A stretch of 64,000 nucleotides of DNA from an uncultured Pseudomonadota bacterium. Its GTDB lineage: Bacteria > Pseudomonadota > Gammaproteobacteria > Burkholderiales > SG8-39. Made by a program: the position numbers and the translations under genes. The notes beneath the pieces were generated by a model. That model was not told where the DNA came from. It searched no databases and saw only the letters and a list, made by a program, of their open reading frames with translations. Where the stretch lies: positions 62,001 through 126,000 of the forward strand of contig CAIKRR010000014.1 in the NCBI GenBank assembly GCA_903829815.1, written 5' to 3'. The first letter of the stretch is position 1; every line of letters begins with the position of its first letter. Positions 56,417-64,000 of this stretch are shown in pieces.

Positions 56417-56944
56417 CTACTTGATGCGCCGCAGTGCCGGTCGCGGGCCTGATCCGGGCCCCCTGGGTGGCCTTGGCTCGCCGTGCGAATCATCAGGCCG
56501 CCCAGCCGGGGGCGGCACCGCATGCAGCGCGATTGCGGGTGATTCGGTCGAACTGGCGGCACCCGGTTGCGCCGGATCGGGGGACCTTGCACCGCTCGAC
56601 AGATCGGCTGCGGCGGGCGGTTCGGGATCGAAGGTCATGCCCTGACCGTTCTCCCGCGCGTAGATCGCGATTACCGCGCTGATCGGCACGACGATTTCGC
56701 GGCTCACGCCGCCAAAGCGCGCTGCAAACTCGACAAATTCGTTACCGATCCGCAAGCCGTTCGAGGCGAGCGGTCCGATATTGAGCACTATTTCGCCCTT
56801 GCGAACGAACTCTGAAGGCACTCGGGTAGCAGCGTCCACCCGCACCGCAAGATACGGAGTAAAGCCGTTGTCCACGCACCACTCGTAGAGCGCGCGCATC
56901 ACATAGGGCTTCTGGCTACCGGGTTGGAGCGGGGTAGAGTTCAT
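56417..56944 (-). CDS. sspB: ClpXP specificity-enhancing factor SspB
   Basis: A 175-residue adaptor that delivers ssrA-tagged and other proteins to ClpXP. The folded domain spans residues 10-115 (KPYVMRALYEWCVDNGFTPY, VLNIGPLASNGLRIGNEFVEF, SREIVVPISAVIAIYARENG). A flexible Pro/Gly-rich linker follows, ending in RPALRRIK, the ClpX-binding tail. It lies 16 bases after sspA in the same operon. Confidence 0.95.
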   Translation of the reverse strand: MNSTPLQPGSQKPYVMRALYEWCVDNGFTPYLAVRVDAATRVPSEFVRKGEIVLNIGPLASNGLRIGNEFVEFAARFGGVSREIVVPISAVIAIYARENGQGMTFDPEPPAAADLSSGARSPDPAQPGAASSTESPAIALHAVPPPAGRPDDSHGEPRPPRGPGSGPRPALRRIK

Positions 56945-56960
56945 GCGAACACCATCGCCT

Positions 56961-57560
56961 CTAGCGACGCATCACCTTTTCGGACGGCGTGAGCGCATCG
57001 ATGAAGGCCGGACGACTGAAGATGCGCTCGGCGTACTTCATGAGCGGCGCTGCCTGCTTGGGCAACTGGATGCCGTAGTGGTCAAGGCGCCACAGCAGAG
57101 GACTCAGCGCCACATCGAGCATCGAGAACTCTTCACCGAGCAGGAACTTCTGCCGGGCGAAGACCGGCGACAACTGGGTCAGCCGCTCGTGCAGCAACTG
57201 GCGCGCACGCTCCTGCTGCTTGGCGTTGCCAGTCTCGATGGGCTCGATCTGCGAGAACAGTTCGACCTCGAAGTTGAAGAGAAAGAGACGTGCACGAGCC
57301 CGTTGCACCGGATCGGGCGGCATCAGCTGGGGATGCGGAAAGCGCTCGTCGATGTACTCGTTGATGATGTTCGACTCGTACAGGATGAGATCGCGTTCGA
57401 CCAGCACGGGCAGCCGGTTGTACGGGTTCATGGCCGCAATATCTTCGGGCTTGTTGTACATGTCCACATCGATGATCTGGAAGTCCATGCCCTTCTCGTA
57501 GAGCACGATACGGCAGCGCTGGCTGAAAGGACAGGTGGTTCCAGAGTAGAGATTCATCAT
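56961..57560 (-). CDS. sspA: Stringent starvation protein A
   Basis: A 199-residue GST-fold protein that binds RNA polymerase and alters promoter use under stress. The thioredoxin-like N-terminal domain begins MNLYSGTTCPFSQRCRIVLYE. The PYNRLPVLVERDLILYESNIINEYIDERFPHP region (in part) holds the cis-Pro, and a helical C-terminal domain follows. It is upstream of sspB and 122 bases downstream of petC, in the order common to betaproteobacteria. Confidence 0.95.
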   Translation of the reverse strand: MMNLYSGTTCPFSQRCRIVLYEKGMDFQIIDVDMYNKPEDIAAMNPYNRLPVLVERDLILYESNIINEYIDERFPHPQLMPPDPVQRARARLFLFNFEVELFSQIEPIETGNAKQQERARQLLHERLTQLSPVFARQKFLLGEEFSMLDVALSPLLWRLDHYGIQLPKQAAPLMKYAERIFSRPAFIDALTPSEKVMRR

Positions 57561-57682
57561 GGCGTGCTACCTCTTGACATCGACAAGCTGTGAATGCGGC
57601 GATGAGGGTGCTTCGTGGACAGACAGCTTCCCCCGGACTACACCCGGGCAACCGACACCCGGGGCAGTCTGCGGTAGTGCGA

Positions 57683-58435
57683 TCAGTGGATGTCCTTCCA
57701 GTAGGCTGCTTTCAGGAGATAGGTGAGCAGGATCAGTATCGAGAGCGCGATCAGCACCAGAAACCCCAGATTCCGACGCTCGATGGCATGCGGCTCGGCC
57801 ATCCAGCCCATGAAGTTCACCAGGTCGGCAATCGTGCGGTCGTACTGGGCTGTCGTCATCGACCCGCCTGTGGGCGCCTCGATGACGATCGTCTTCCTCT
57901 CGTGCCCCTCGCCCTTCTCCACTTCGACGCGCGCTTCAGACATGCCCTGCAGACTCCACAGCACATGAGGCATGGCGACGTTGGGAAACACCGTGTTGTT
58001 CCAACCAGTGGCCGTCGATGGATCGCGATAGAAGCGACGCATGTAGGTGTAGAGCCAGTCGACACCGCGCACACGCGCCTCGACCGAGAGGTCAGGCGGC
58101 GCATTGCCGAACCATTCGCGCTGATCGCGCGGCGAGGCCGACACCGTCATCATGTCGCCGACCTTCTGGCCGGTGAAGAGCAGGTTTTCCTTGATCTGCG
58201 CCTCGGTCAGGCCGATACCCTTCAACTGGTTATAGCGTACCAGGCCGGCACTGTGACAGTTCAGGCAGTTGTTCACGAAGGTCCGGGCACCCGCCTGAAG
58301 GCTGGCGGCATCGGTGGGGTTGATCGGCGCATGGTCAAGTTGCACGTCCACATTCGCATGGGCCGACATCGAGATCGTGAAACTCGTGGCGAGCGTCGCC
58401 AGAACAGTGATGACTGATTTCATGGCGAGCCTCAT
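57683..58435 (-). CDS. petC: Cytochrome c1 of the cytochrome bc1 complex
   Basis: A 250-residue protein with a signal peptide ending SAHANV near residue 29. The haem c site is CLNCH (C57-x2-C60-H61), and a late LVNFMGWMAEPH region supplies the methionine ligand area. A C-terminal anchor (LGFLVLIALSILILLTYLL) fixes it in the inner membrane facing the periplasm, where it passes electrons from the Rieske protein to cytochrome c. The ATG at 58435 overlaps the petB stop as ATGA; an ATG at 58423 with AGG upstream is an alternative. Confidence 0.96.
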   Translation of the reverse strand: MRLAMKSVITVLATLATSFTISMSAHANVDVQLDHAPINPTDAASLQAGARTFVNNCLNCHSAGLVRYNQLKGIGLTEAQIKENLLFTGQKVGDMMTVSASPRDQREWFGNAPPDLSVEARVRGVDWLYTYMRRFYRDPSTATGWNNTVFPNVAMPHVLWSLQGMSEARVEVEKGEGHERKTIVIEAPTGGSMTTAQYDRTIADLVNFMGWMAEPHAIERRNLGFLVLIALSILILLTYLLKAAYWKDIH

Positions 58436-59730
58436 CCCGTCACCCGGGTCGGTTCAGGTTTGGTCTTGTCCCAGCGCGTATACCAGGGCATGAGAATGAA
58501 GTAGAGGAAGTAGACGACAGAGAAGAGTCGCGCCCCCCAGGTGGCCCGCTCCGCGCCACCGACAAAGGGCACGCCCTCGCCGAATCGACCCCAGACATCG
58601 GTCGGCTGGGTACCCAGATAACCGAGGATGAAGAGGCTCACGATGAACAGTGTCAGCCAGGTCTTGAAGTGCGAACCGCGATAGCGGATCGACTTCACTG
58701 CACCGCGATCAAGCCAGGGCATCAGGAAAAAGACCATGACCGACAAGCCCATGCAGGCCACGCCGGGAAACTGCGACTCGAATACCGGAGGCACTGCGCG
58801 CAGGATCGAGTAGAACGGCGTGAAGTACCACACCGGCGCAATATGGGCTGGCGTCTGCATGGGATTGGCCGGGATGAAGTTGTTGGCCTCCAGGAAGTAA
58901 CCGCCCATCTCCGGTGCAAAGAAGATGACAGTGCAGAACACGAACAGGAACACTGAAACCCCGAACAGATCCTTCACCGTGTAGTACGGATGGAAAGGAA
59001 TGCCATCGAGCGGATGCCCGGTGACCGGGTCCTTGGTCTTCTTGATCTCGACGCCGTCCGGATTGTTCGAGCCCACCTCGTGCAAAGCCATGATGTGCGC
59101 TGCCACCAGACCGCAGATCGCCAGGGGCAAGGCAATCACGTGGAAGGCGAAGAAGCGGTTGAGCGTGGCATCGGACACCACGAAGTCGCCGCGAATCCAG
59201 ACCGACAGGTCAGGCCCGATGAAAGGCACCGCGCCAAAGAGGTTGACGATGACCTGAGCACCCCAGAACGACATCTGACCCCAGGGCAGCAGATAGCCGA
59301 AGAAGGCCTCACCCATCAGCATCAGGAAGATGATGACACCGAAGATCCAGATGAGTTCGCGCGGCTTGCGGTAGCTGCCGTAGATGAGCCCGCGAAACAT
59401 GTGCAGGTACACCACGATGAAGAACGCCGAAGCGCCCGTGGAGTGCATGTAGCGGATCAGCCAGCCGAAGTTGACCTCCCGCATGATGTACTCGACCGAT
59501 GCGAACGCCGAAGCGGCATCAGGCTTGTAGTGCATGGTGAGAAAGATGCCAGTGAGGATCTGATTGACCAGCACCAGCAGGGAGAGTGCACCGAAGAAGT
59601 AGAAGAAGTTGAAGTTCTTCGGCGCGTAGTACTCGGACATGTGCTCACGGAACAGCTTGGTGAGCGGAAAACGTTCATCCACCCAACCCAGCAGGCCGGT
59701 CGTGGTGACAATCTTGTCGGCAGCCGCCAT
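58432..59730 (-). CDS. petB: Cytochrome b of the cytochrome bc1 complex
   Basis: A 432-residue integral membrane protein with about eight helices and two b haems. It shows YFFGALSLLVLVNQILTG, the first histidines in FLTMHYKPD and IRYMHSTGASAFF, then GYLLPWGQMSFWGAQV, and FAFHVIALPLAICGLVAAHIM in part. The Qo-site PDNF-type element is in place of a variable loop near GSNNPDGVE. It oxidises quinol and drives the Q cycle. It starts three bases after the petA stop. Confidence 0.97.
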   Translation of the reverse strand: MAAADKIVTTTGLLGWVDERFPLTKLFREHMSEYYAPKNFNFFYFFGALSLLVLVNQILTGIFLTMHYKPDAASAFASVEYIMREVNFGWLIRYMHSTGASAFFIVVYLHMFRGLIYGSYRKPRELIWIFGVIIFLMLMGEAFFGYLLPWGQMSFWGAQVIVNLFGAVPFIGPDLSVWIRGDFVVSDATLNRFFAFHVIALPLAICGLVAAHIMALHEVGSNNPDGVEIKKTKDPVTGHPLDGIPFHPYYTVKDLFGVSVFLFVFCTVIFFAPEMGGYFLEANNFIPANPMQTPAHIAPVWYFTPFYSILRAVPPVFESQFPGVACMGLSVMVFFLMPWLDRGAVKSIRYRGSHFKTWLTLFIVSLFILGYLGTQPTDVWGRFGEGVPFVGGAERATWGARLFSVVYFLYFILMPWYTRWDKTKPEPTRVTG

Positions 59731-59733
59731 GGT

Positions 59734-60300
59734 CTAGCCCTCCTTCTTGTCGGTGCCGATCAACAGCTTCGTGTCCGACAGATAGGTGTATTTCGGAACG
59801 ACCAGATTGGTCGGTGCCGGCACGCCCTTGTAAACGCGCCCGGCGAGGTCGAACTTCGAGCCGTGGCAGGGGCAGTAGAAACGGTCTTGATCCTGCTGGT
59901 AGACCGGCGAGCAGCCCAGATGCGTGCACACGCCAACAGCGATGAAGAATTCGGGTTTCTCGGAGCGCAGCTTGTTGCCCTTGAGCGACGAAGGCTGTTG
60001 CGCCTGTTCGACGCCCGGATCGACCACCAGTTCATCGGACTTGGCGATGCCCTCGATCTGCGCCCGTGTGCGGTGCAACACCCAGACCGGCTTGCCCTGC
60101 CATTCGAGCGTCTTTTGCTCGCCAGGCGCGATATTGGAGATGTCGACCTCTACCGGTGCCCCCATGGCTTTGGCACGTTCGGACGGTTGCATGCTCTCGA
60201 CGAAAGGAACGGCAACGGCCAGGCCGGCCGCGCCACCCGCCGCCGCGGTGCCGACCAGCAAATTTCGGCGCTGCCGATTCACACTCGGTGGGGTGCTCAT
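59734..60300 (-). CDS. petA: Rieske iron-sulfur protein of the cytochrome bc1 complex
   Basis: A 188-residue protein. A Tat-type N-terminus (RQRRNLLVGTAAAGGAAGLA) serves as signal and membrane anchor. The [2Fe-2S] cluster is bound by CTHLGC and CPCHGS (two Cys and two His), followed by GRVYKGVPAP and TYLSDTKLLIG. It transfers electrons from quinol to cytochrome c1. First gene of petABC with a good promoter upstream. Confidence 0.97.
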   Translation of the reverse strand: MSTPPSVNRQRRNLLVGTAAAGGAAGLAVAVPFVESMQPSERAKAMGAPVEVDISNIAPGEQKTLEWQGKPVWVLHRTRAQIEGIAKSDELVVDPGVEQAQQPSSLKGNKLRSEKPEFFIAVGVCTHLGCSPVYQQDQDRFYCPCHGSKFDLAGRVYKGVPAPTNLVVPKYTYLSDTKLLIGTDKKEG

Positions 60301-60323
60301 GAGACAAGTACTCCGGGATGCAA

Positions 60324-60360
60324 ACCCCGGATTATACCGACTGCACTCGAAGGAAGCCAA
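60324..60360 (-). promoter_or_regulatory. Sigma-70 promoter for petABC
   Basis: On the minus strand TTGGCT (60360-60355), an 18-base spacer and a perfect TATAAT (60336-60331) lie in an AT-rich patch. Transcription would start near 60324, about 24 bases before the petA ATG. Confidence 0.65.
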
Positions 60361-60451
60361 ATACAATGCGATAACAGACTGAAAGGATTGACTAAATTCA
60401 CAGTCACCTGGCGCTTTCAACCGCCTGTTTCAGCCTCCGGCGCCCCCCTTT

Positions 60452-61270
60452 TCAGACCGGGTTGGGCAGGTCGATGAATACGTGCCTGATTCCAAAGTGC
60501 GCCGCAACATGATCACCCACCGCCTGTACGCCGTAACGCTCGGTGGCGTGATGGCCAGCGGCAATGAACCCCACCCCGGATTCGATCGCCAGATGATGAT
60601 TCTGCTCGGACACTTCGCCCGTGAGAAAAGCGTCGACCCCCAGTGCGATGGCCTCTTCGAACAACCCCTGTGCCCCACCGGTACACCAGGCGATGCGGCG
60701 CACTGCCCGCGCAGGGTTACCCAGGATGAGAGGCGTTCGACCGAGCCGAGCCTCGATCCTCGCGGCAAGGTCAGAGAGTGCTGTCGTCGTCGGCGCGCCG
60801 AGAGCAGCGGCCTCGGGCAGTCTGTCGGGCTCGACTTCACCCCACGCAATCAAATCGTTCTCGCCAGCGAAGCCCTGGGTGCGCAAGCCCAGTCGGACGC
60901 CCAGCTGCGCATTGTTGCCCAAGCGGGGATGGGCATCGAGTGGCAGATGATAGGCCAGCAGGCTGAGGCCGCTTTCGAGCAGGCGTGCGATGCGCGCGCG
61001 GCGCATGCCGCGCAGGCGCGCATCCTCGCCGCGCCAGAAGTAGCCATGATGCACCAGCAGCGCATCGGCCCCTCGGTCAATGGCCGCCTCGATGAGCGCA
61101 AGGCTTGCCGTGACGCCACTGACCAGCAGGCGCAGCGGGCGCACGCCTTCCACCTGAAGCCCGTTTGGGCAATAATCACGAAACCGCGCTGACTGAAGCA
61201 GATCGTCGAGGTAGCGTTCCACCGCAACGGGATCGACAGCAGCACCCGGGCAAGGACTCAAGGTATTCAT
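60452..61270 (-). CDS. Nif3-like dinuclear metal-centre protein (YbgI family)
   Basis: A 272-residue protein with the NIF3 pattern: the [10 protein letters not shown] block near residue 33, [13 protein letters not shown] (metal His pair), [15 protein letters not shown], and [17 protein letters not shown] near the C-terminus (metal His and Glu). Family proteins form toroidal hexamers with a di-metal site; GTP cyclohydrolase-related and other roles have been proposed. Divergent from htrA. Confidence 0.92.
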   Translation of the reverse strand: MNTLSPCPGAAVDPVAVERYLDDLLQSARFRDYCPNGLQVEGVRPLRLLVSGVTASLALIEAAIDRGADALLVHHGYFWRGEDARLRGMRRARIARLLESGLSLLAYHLPLDAHPRLGNNAQLGVRLGLRTQGFAGENDLIAWGEVEPDRLPEAAALGAPTTTALSDLAARIEARLGRTPLILGNPARAVRRIAWCTGGAQGLFEEAIALGVDAFLTGEVSEQNHHLAIESGVGFIAAGHHATERYGVQAVGDHVAAHFGIRHVFIDLPNPV

Positions 61271-61339
61271 GCGCTCAGTCTACCTGCAGGCGCAGCCCGC
61301 CACCATGCCCCAGCCCGCCGCACCCATCGGAGTCCACAC

Positions 61340-62476
61340 GTGCTTCATCGCCTCTGGCTTGTCTTTGCGCAATGGGTGACTGTTGCGGTGGCCGTTGTGT
61401 TTGCGGTGCAGACCCTGCGTCCGGAGTGGCTTGCAGATTCGCTCGGACGCGGCACGGTGGTGTTCAATGCCGCCAGCCCAGGCAGCGGCGGCACCCGCAC
61501 CGACTCCTACGCGGAAGCGGTACGCAGGGCTCAACCTTCGGTCGTCAACATCTACACCCGCAAGGCGGCTCGGCGCAGCCCCTTGAGTGAAGACCCGTTC
61601 TTCGGGCAGTTTTTCGGCACACCCGGTCCGCAGCAGAACCTGGGGTCGGGCGTGATCGTTTCGGCGCAGGGTTACATCCTCACCAACAACCATGTCGTCG
61701 AAGGTGCCGATCAGGTCGAAGTGGCGTTCCCCGACGGACGCCAGACCGTTGCCCGCGTCGTTGGCGCAGACCCGGAAACCGATCTCGCAGTGCTGAAGAT
61801 CGATGCCAGTGATCTGCCCGCCATCACGCTCGGTCAGACCGATGACGTCCATGTGGGTGATGTCGTGCTGGCCATCGGGAACCCGTTCGGAGTCGGCCAG
61901 ACCGTCACGATGGGCATCGTATCGGCGCTCGGACGCCATGACCTCGGCATCAATACCTTCGAGAATTTCATCCAGACCGACGCTGCCATCAACCCAGGCA
62001 ACTCGGGAGGCGCTCTGGTGGACACCCGAGGCAATCTGGTCGGCGTGAATTCGGCCATTTACAGCCGCACCGGCTCCTCGATCGGCATCGGTTTTGCCAT
62101 TCCGGTGTCCACTGCCCGCCAGGTCATGGAGCAGTTGATCAAGGACGGGGTGGTCACGCGTGGATGGCTGGGGGTGGGCATGCACGAAGTGACGCCTGAA
62201 ATCGCAGAATCGTTCGGACTGAAGTCACCGCAGGGTGTGCTGATATCGGCAATCTATCAAGGCGGCCCTGCCGATCATGCCGGACTCAAGCCAGGCGATA
62301 TCGTTCTGCAGATCGGCGACAAACGGATCAACGATGAGAAATCGCTGCTCAACATGGTGGCCGCGCTCAAACCCGATACCGCCATGACAGTGCTGATCCG
62401 TCGCGAGAGCAAGGATGTGCCGATCAAGGTGACGATTGGCAAACGGCCACCGGCGCGCGCCCGCCAGGGCGAATGA
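61340..62476 (+). CDS. HtrA/DegS-like periplasmic serine protease
   Basis: A 378-residue protease with an N-terminal membrane anchor (residues about 7-25) and one PDZ domain. The triad is His in ILTNNHVVEG near residue 117, Asp in PETDLAVLKI near 147 and Ser in NPGNSGGALVD near 221. The PDZ domain follows from about 265 (GWLGVGMHEV, HAGLKPGDIVLQIG). A single PDZ and anchor make it DegS-like in layout. The start is GTG with GGAG eight bases upstream. It may cut an anti-sigma factor or misfolded proteins; context is housekeeping. Confidence 0.92.
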   Translation: MLHRLWLVFAQWVTVAVAVVFAVQTLRPEWLADSLGRGTVVFNAASPGSGGTRTDSYAEAVRRAQPSVVNIYTRKAARRSPLSEDPFFGQFFGTPGPQQNLGSGVIVSAQGYILTNNHVVEGADQVEVAFPDGRQTVARVVGADPETDLAVLKIDASDLPAITLGQTDDVHVGDVVLAIGNPFGVGQTVTMGIVSALGRHDLGINTFENFIQTDAAINPGNSGGALVDTRGNLVGVNSAIYSRTGSSIGIGFAIPVSTARQVMEQLIKDGVVTRGWLGVGMHEVTPEIAESFGLKSPQGVLISAIYQGGPADHAGLKPGDIVLQIGDKRINDEKSLLNMVAALKPDTAMTVLIRRESKDVPIKVTIGKRPPARARQGE

Positions 62477-62487
62477 AGTGCTCGGTG

Positions 62488-62511
62488 CCGTCACTGGGTA
62501 CCCAGTGACGG
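62488..62511. terminator. 24-base perfect palindrome between convergent htrA and tatC
   Basis: CCGTCACTGGGTACCCAGTGACGG is fully self-complementary and sits between the stop codons of the two convergent genes. It can form a 10-bp stem on either transcript; no T tract follows. A bidirectional terminator is the simplest reading. Confidence 0.55.
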
Positions 62512-62513
62512 GC

Positions 62514-63266
62514 TCAGGCGCCGGCCGACTCGGCCTCGGCATCAGCGGGCTTTTTCACCAGTGTCGCCAGCAAGATGCCCACCTCGTAGAGCAGACATAG
62601 CGGAATTGCGAGCAGACACTGCGACAGCACGTCGGGCGGTGTCACCACCGCCGCGATGACGAAGGCACCCACCACGAAGTAGCCCCTGAAACTGCGCAAC
62701 TGCGCAACGGTGACCATGCCGACGCGAACGAGAATGATCAATACGACCGGCACTTCGAAGGTGACGCCAAAGGCCATGAACAAGGTCATGGCGAAGGACA
62801 TGTACTGCTCGATGTCAGGTGCCACCGAGATGCTCTTGGGCGCCCACTTGGCGATGAAGCTGAACACAGCCCCGAACACGAAGAAGTAGCAAAACAGCAC
62901 GCCACCCAGAAACAGCAGGGTGCTGAGCACGACAAGCGGCAATACCAGCTTCTTCTCGTGCTCGTAGAGCCCGGGGGCAATAAACGCCCACGCCTGATAG
63001 AGCACATAGGGCAAGGCGATGAGAAACGCCAGCATCAGCGTCATCTTCATCGGTACCAGAAACGGGGTTACCACGCCGGTAGCAATCATCCGCGACCCTT
63101 CGGGCAGCACGCTGATCATGGGCGAGGCCATCAAGTCGTAGATATCAGCCGACCAGTAGAATATGCCCACGAAGATGATGAGCACCGAGAGGATTGCCCG
63201 TACCAGTCGAGTACGCAACTCGATCAGGTGAGACATGAACGTATCCTGCGTTTCGTCCATGGCCAT
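62514..63266 (-). CDS. tatC: Twin-arginine translocase subunit TatC
   Basis: A 250-residue membrane protein with six helices, the receptor for Tat signal peptides. The family signature is DTFMSHLIELRTRLVRAI near the start, followed by a PYVLYQAWAFIAPGLYEHE loop in pieces (YEHEKK) and FGVTFEVPVVLI. It overlaps the tatB stop by one base. The PetA and amidohydrolase Tat signals in this window are likely clients. Confidence 0.97.
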   Translation of the reverse strand: MAMDETQDTFMSHLIELRTRLVRAILSVLIIFVGIFYWSADIYDLMASPMISVLPEGSRMIATGVVTPFLVPMKMTLMLAFLIALPYVLYQAWAFIAPGLYEHEKKLVLPLVVLSTLLFLGGVLFCYFFVFGAVFSFIAKWAPKSISVAPDIEQYMSFAMTLFMAFGVTFEVPVVLIILVRVGMVTVAQLRSFRGYFVVGAFVIAAVVTPPDVLSQCLLAIPLCLLYEVGILLATLVKKPADAEAESAGA

Positions 63267-63649
63267 CAGTAATGAACGCGATGTGGCGGCGAGACAGGCT
63301 CGGCGGCCTGCGGGGCGGCAAGTCCGCCCGTCGGGTCATGGGGGTCGCCAGTGACCCCGTCAACCATGCTGCGGGCGGCCGAATTGAAGTCGGCCTCGGC
63401 ACTGTTGATCTCCGATCGCACCGAACTCTCGAACGCGCTTGCGGTGGACTCGACTTCCTGGCGGAACTTGTTCAGATCCGCCATTTCCATCTCGCGATTG
63501 ATGTCGGTCTTGACCTCGTTCACATAGCGCTGCATGCGCCCGGTGAGGTGTCCCATTGTCTTGGCAACACGCGGCAGACGCTCAGGGCCGATCACGACGA
63601 GCGCGACGACCCCGATCACCATGATTTCCGAAAAGCCGATATCAAACAT
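63266..63649 (-). CDS. tatB: Twin-arginine translocase subunit TatB
   Basis: A 127-residue protein with an N-terminal membrane helix and hinge (MFDIGFSEIMVIGVVALVVI, then GPERLP), an amphipathic helix (VAKTMGHLTGRMQRYVNEV) and a variable charged tail. TatB forms the receptor complex with TatC. It follows tatA by 47 bases. Confidence 0.95.
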   Translation of the reverse strand: MFDIGFSEIMVIGVVALVVIGPERLPRVAKTMGHLTGRMQRYVNEVKTDINREMEMADLNKFRQEVESTASAFESSVRSEINSAEADFNSAARSMVDGVTGDPHDPTGGLAAPQAAEPVSPPHRVHY

Positions 63650-63696
63650 GGACAGGCAAACGACCGGCGGGCGCGCGATTCGCGCTCCTCGCAGAC

Positions 63697-63921
63697 CTAG
63701 ACCTTGGTCTCCTGCTTCGCCTCGGACTCAACCGTCGTACCGGCTGCACCGACCTGGCGCTTGGCCTCGGCCGCCGCCTCGGCGCTGTCTTTGATGCCGT
63801 CCTTGAACCCACGCACGGCGCCGCCAAGATCAGTACCGACGTTACGCAGTTTCTTGGTGCCAAAGACAAGCAGCACGATGACCAGAACGATCAGCCAGTG
63901 CCAGACACTGAACGAACCCAT
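63697..63921 (-). CDS. tatA: Twin-arginine translocase subunit TatA
   Basis: A 74-residue protein: membrane helix ([15 protein letters not shown]), hinge FGTKKLRN, amphipathic helix [18 protein letters not shown] and a short charged tail. It multimerises to form the passage for folded substrates. AGGAG lies seven bases before the ATG. The last 79 bases of the window upstream contain no gene I can identify, only a short frame ending at 63952 that may be the tail of a neighbour. Confidence 0.96.
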   Translation of the reverse strand: MGSFSVWHWLIVLVIVLLVFGTKKLRNVGTDLGGAVRGFKDGIKDSAEAAAEAKRQVGAAGTTVESEAKQETKV

Positions 63922-64000
63922 GACAAGCTCCTGATTTTGATGCTGTTGCGGTCAGGTCGCCACTGAAATGATCAACGGCACCACGGGGCCTGAGCCCCAC

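Overview
The window is about 64 kb of GC-rich DNA that reads as a betaproteobacterial chromosome, most likely Burkholderiales. Three things suggest this: a large set of Bug/TctC-type periplasmic receptors without matching permeases, a macromolecular-synthesis operon rpsU-yqeY-dnaG-rpoD facing tsaD, and the blocks petABC-sspA-sspB and tatABC beside an HtrA protease. The lineage is inferred from gene content and order; no rRNA gene is present.

1-24.8 kb is an accessory metabolic region. It begins with the edge of a TRAP transporter and holds six of the window's seven Bug receptors. Between them lie a luciferase-like flavin oxidoreductase, a Tat-exported amidohydrolase, an LTXXQ periplasmic protein, a YkgJ-type cysteine-cluster protein, an M24-fold hydrolase that has lost most metal ligands, an NTF2-FMO monooxygenase, an orphan ModA, an ACMSD-like amidohydrolase, a leuC-leuDB unit in which leuD and leuB are one open frame, and a likely aromatic-degradation unit (NahE-type hydratase-aldolase, NTF2-like protein, Bug receptor, divergent MhpA-like hydroxylase). 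No transcriptional regulator is recognisable here. A TPR protein at 8.8-10.0 kb looks like an O-GlcNAc-transferase-family (GT41) protein whose catalytic core has been removed in frame.

24.8-29.6 kb looks like a small surface-glycan region: a TPR-GT9 glycosyltransferase, a polysaccharide pyruvyl transferase interrupted by an in-frame TGA, and an acyl-adenylating enzyme. It ends at a tRNA-Ile2(CAU) that directly follows rpoD.

29.6-42.4 kb is housekeeping: tRNA-Ile2, rpoD (with an N-terminal extension of about 350 residues that includes sixteen 18-bp repeats), dnaG, yqeY, rpsU, tsaD, plsY, folB, xerD and typA. A Bug receptor is translationally coupled to folB. 42.4-52.9 kb is mixed metabolism: an NAPRTase-like protein, a MetE-like methyltransferase, an esterase lipoprotein, metC, an MFS transporter, a quinone-oxidoreductase-like enzyme, an isochorismatase-family hydrolase, a LivK-like binding protein and a YchJ-family protein.

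52.9-56.0 kb encodes the most unusual protein: 1012 residues joining a type I periplasmic binding-protein domain, a beta domain resembling the ligand-binding domain of pentameric ligand-gated channels, and a membrane plus MscS-like channel module. It is a candidate single-chain ligand-gated channel or sensor. 56.2-63.9 kb returns to housekeeping: tRNA-Thr(UGU), sspB, sspA, petCBA, a Nif3-like protein, an HtrA protease and tatCBA.
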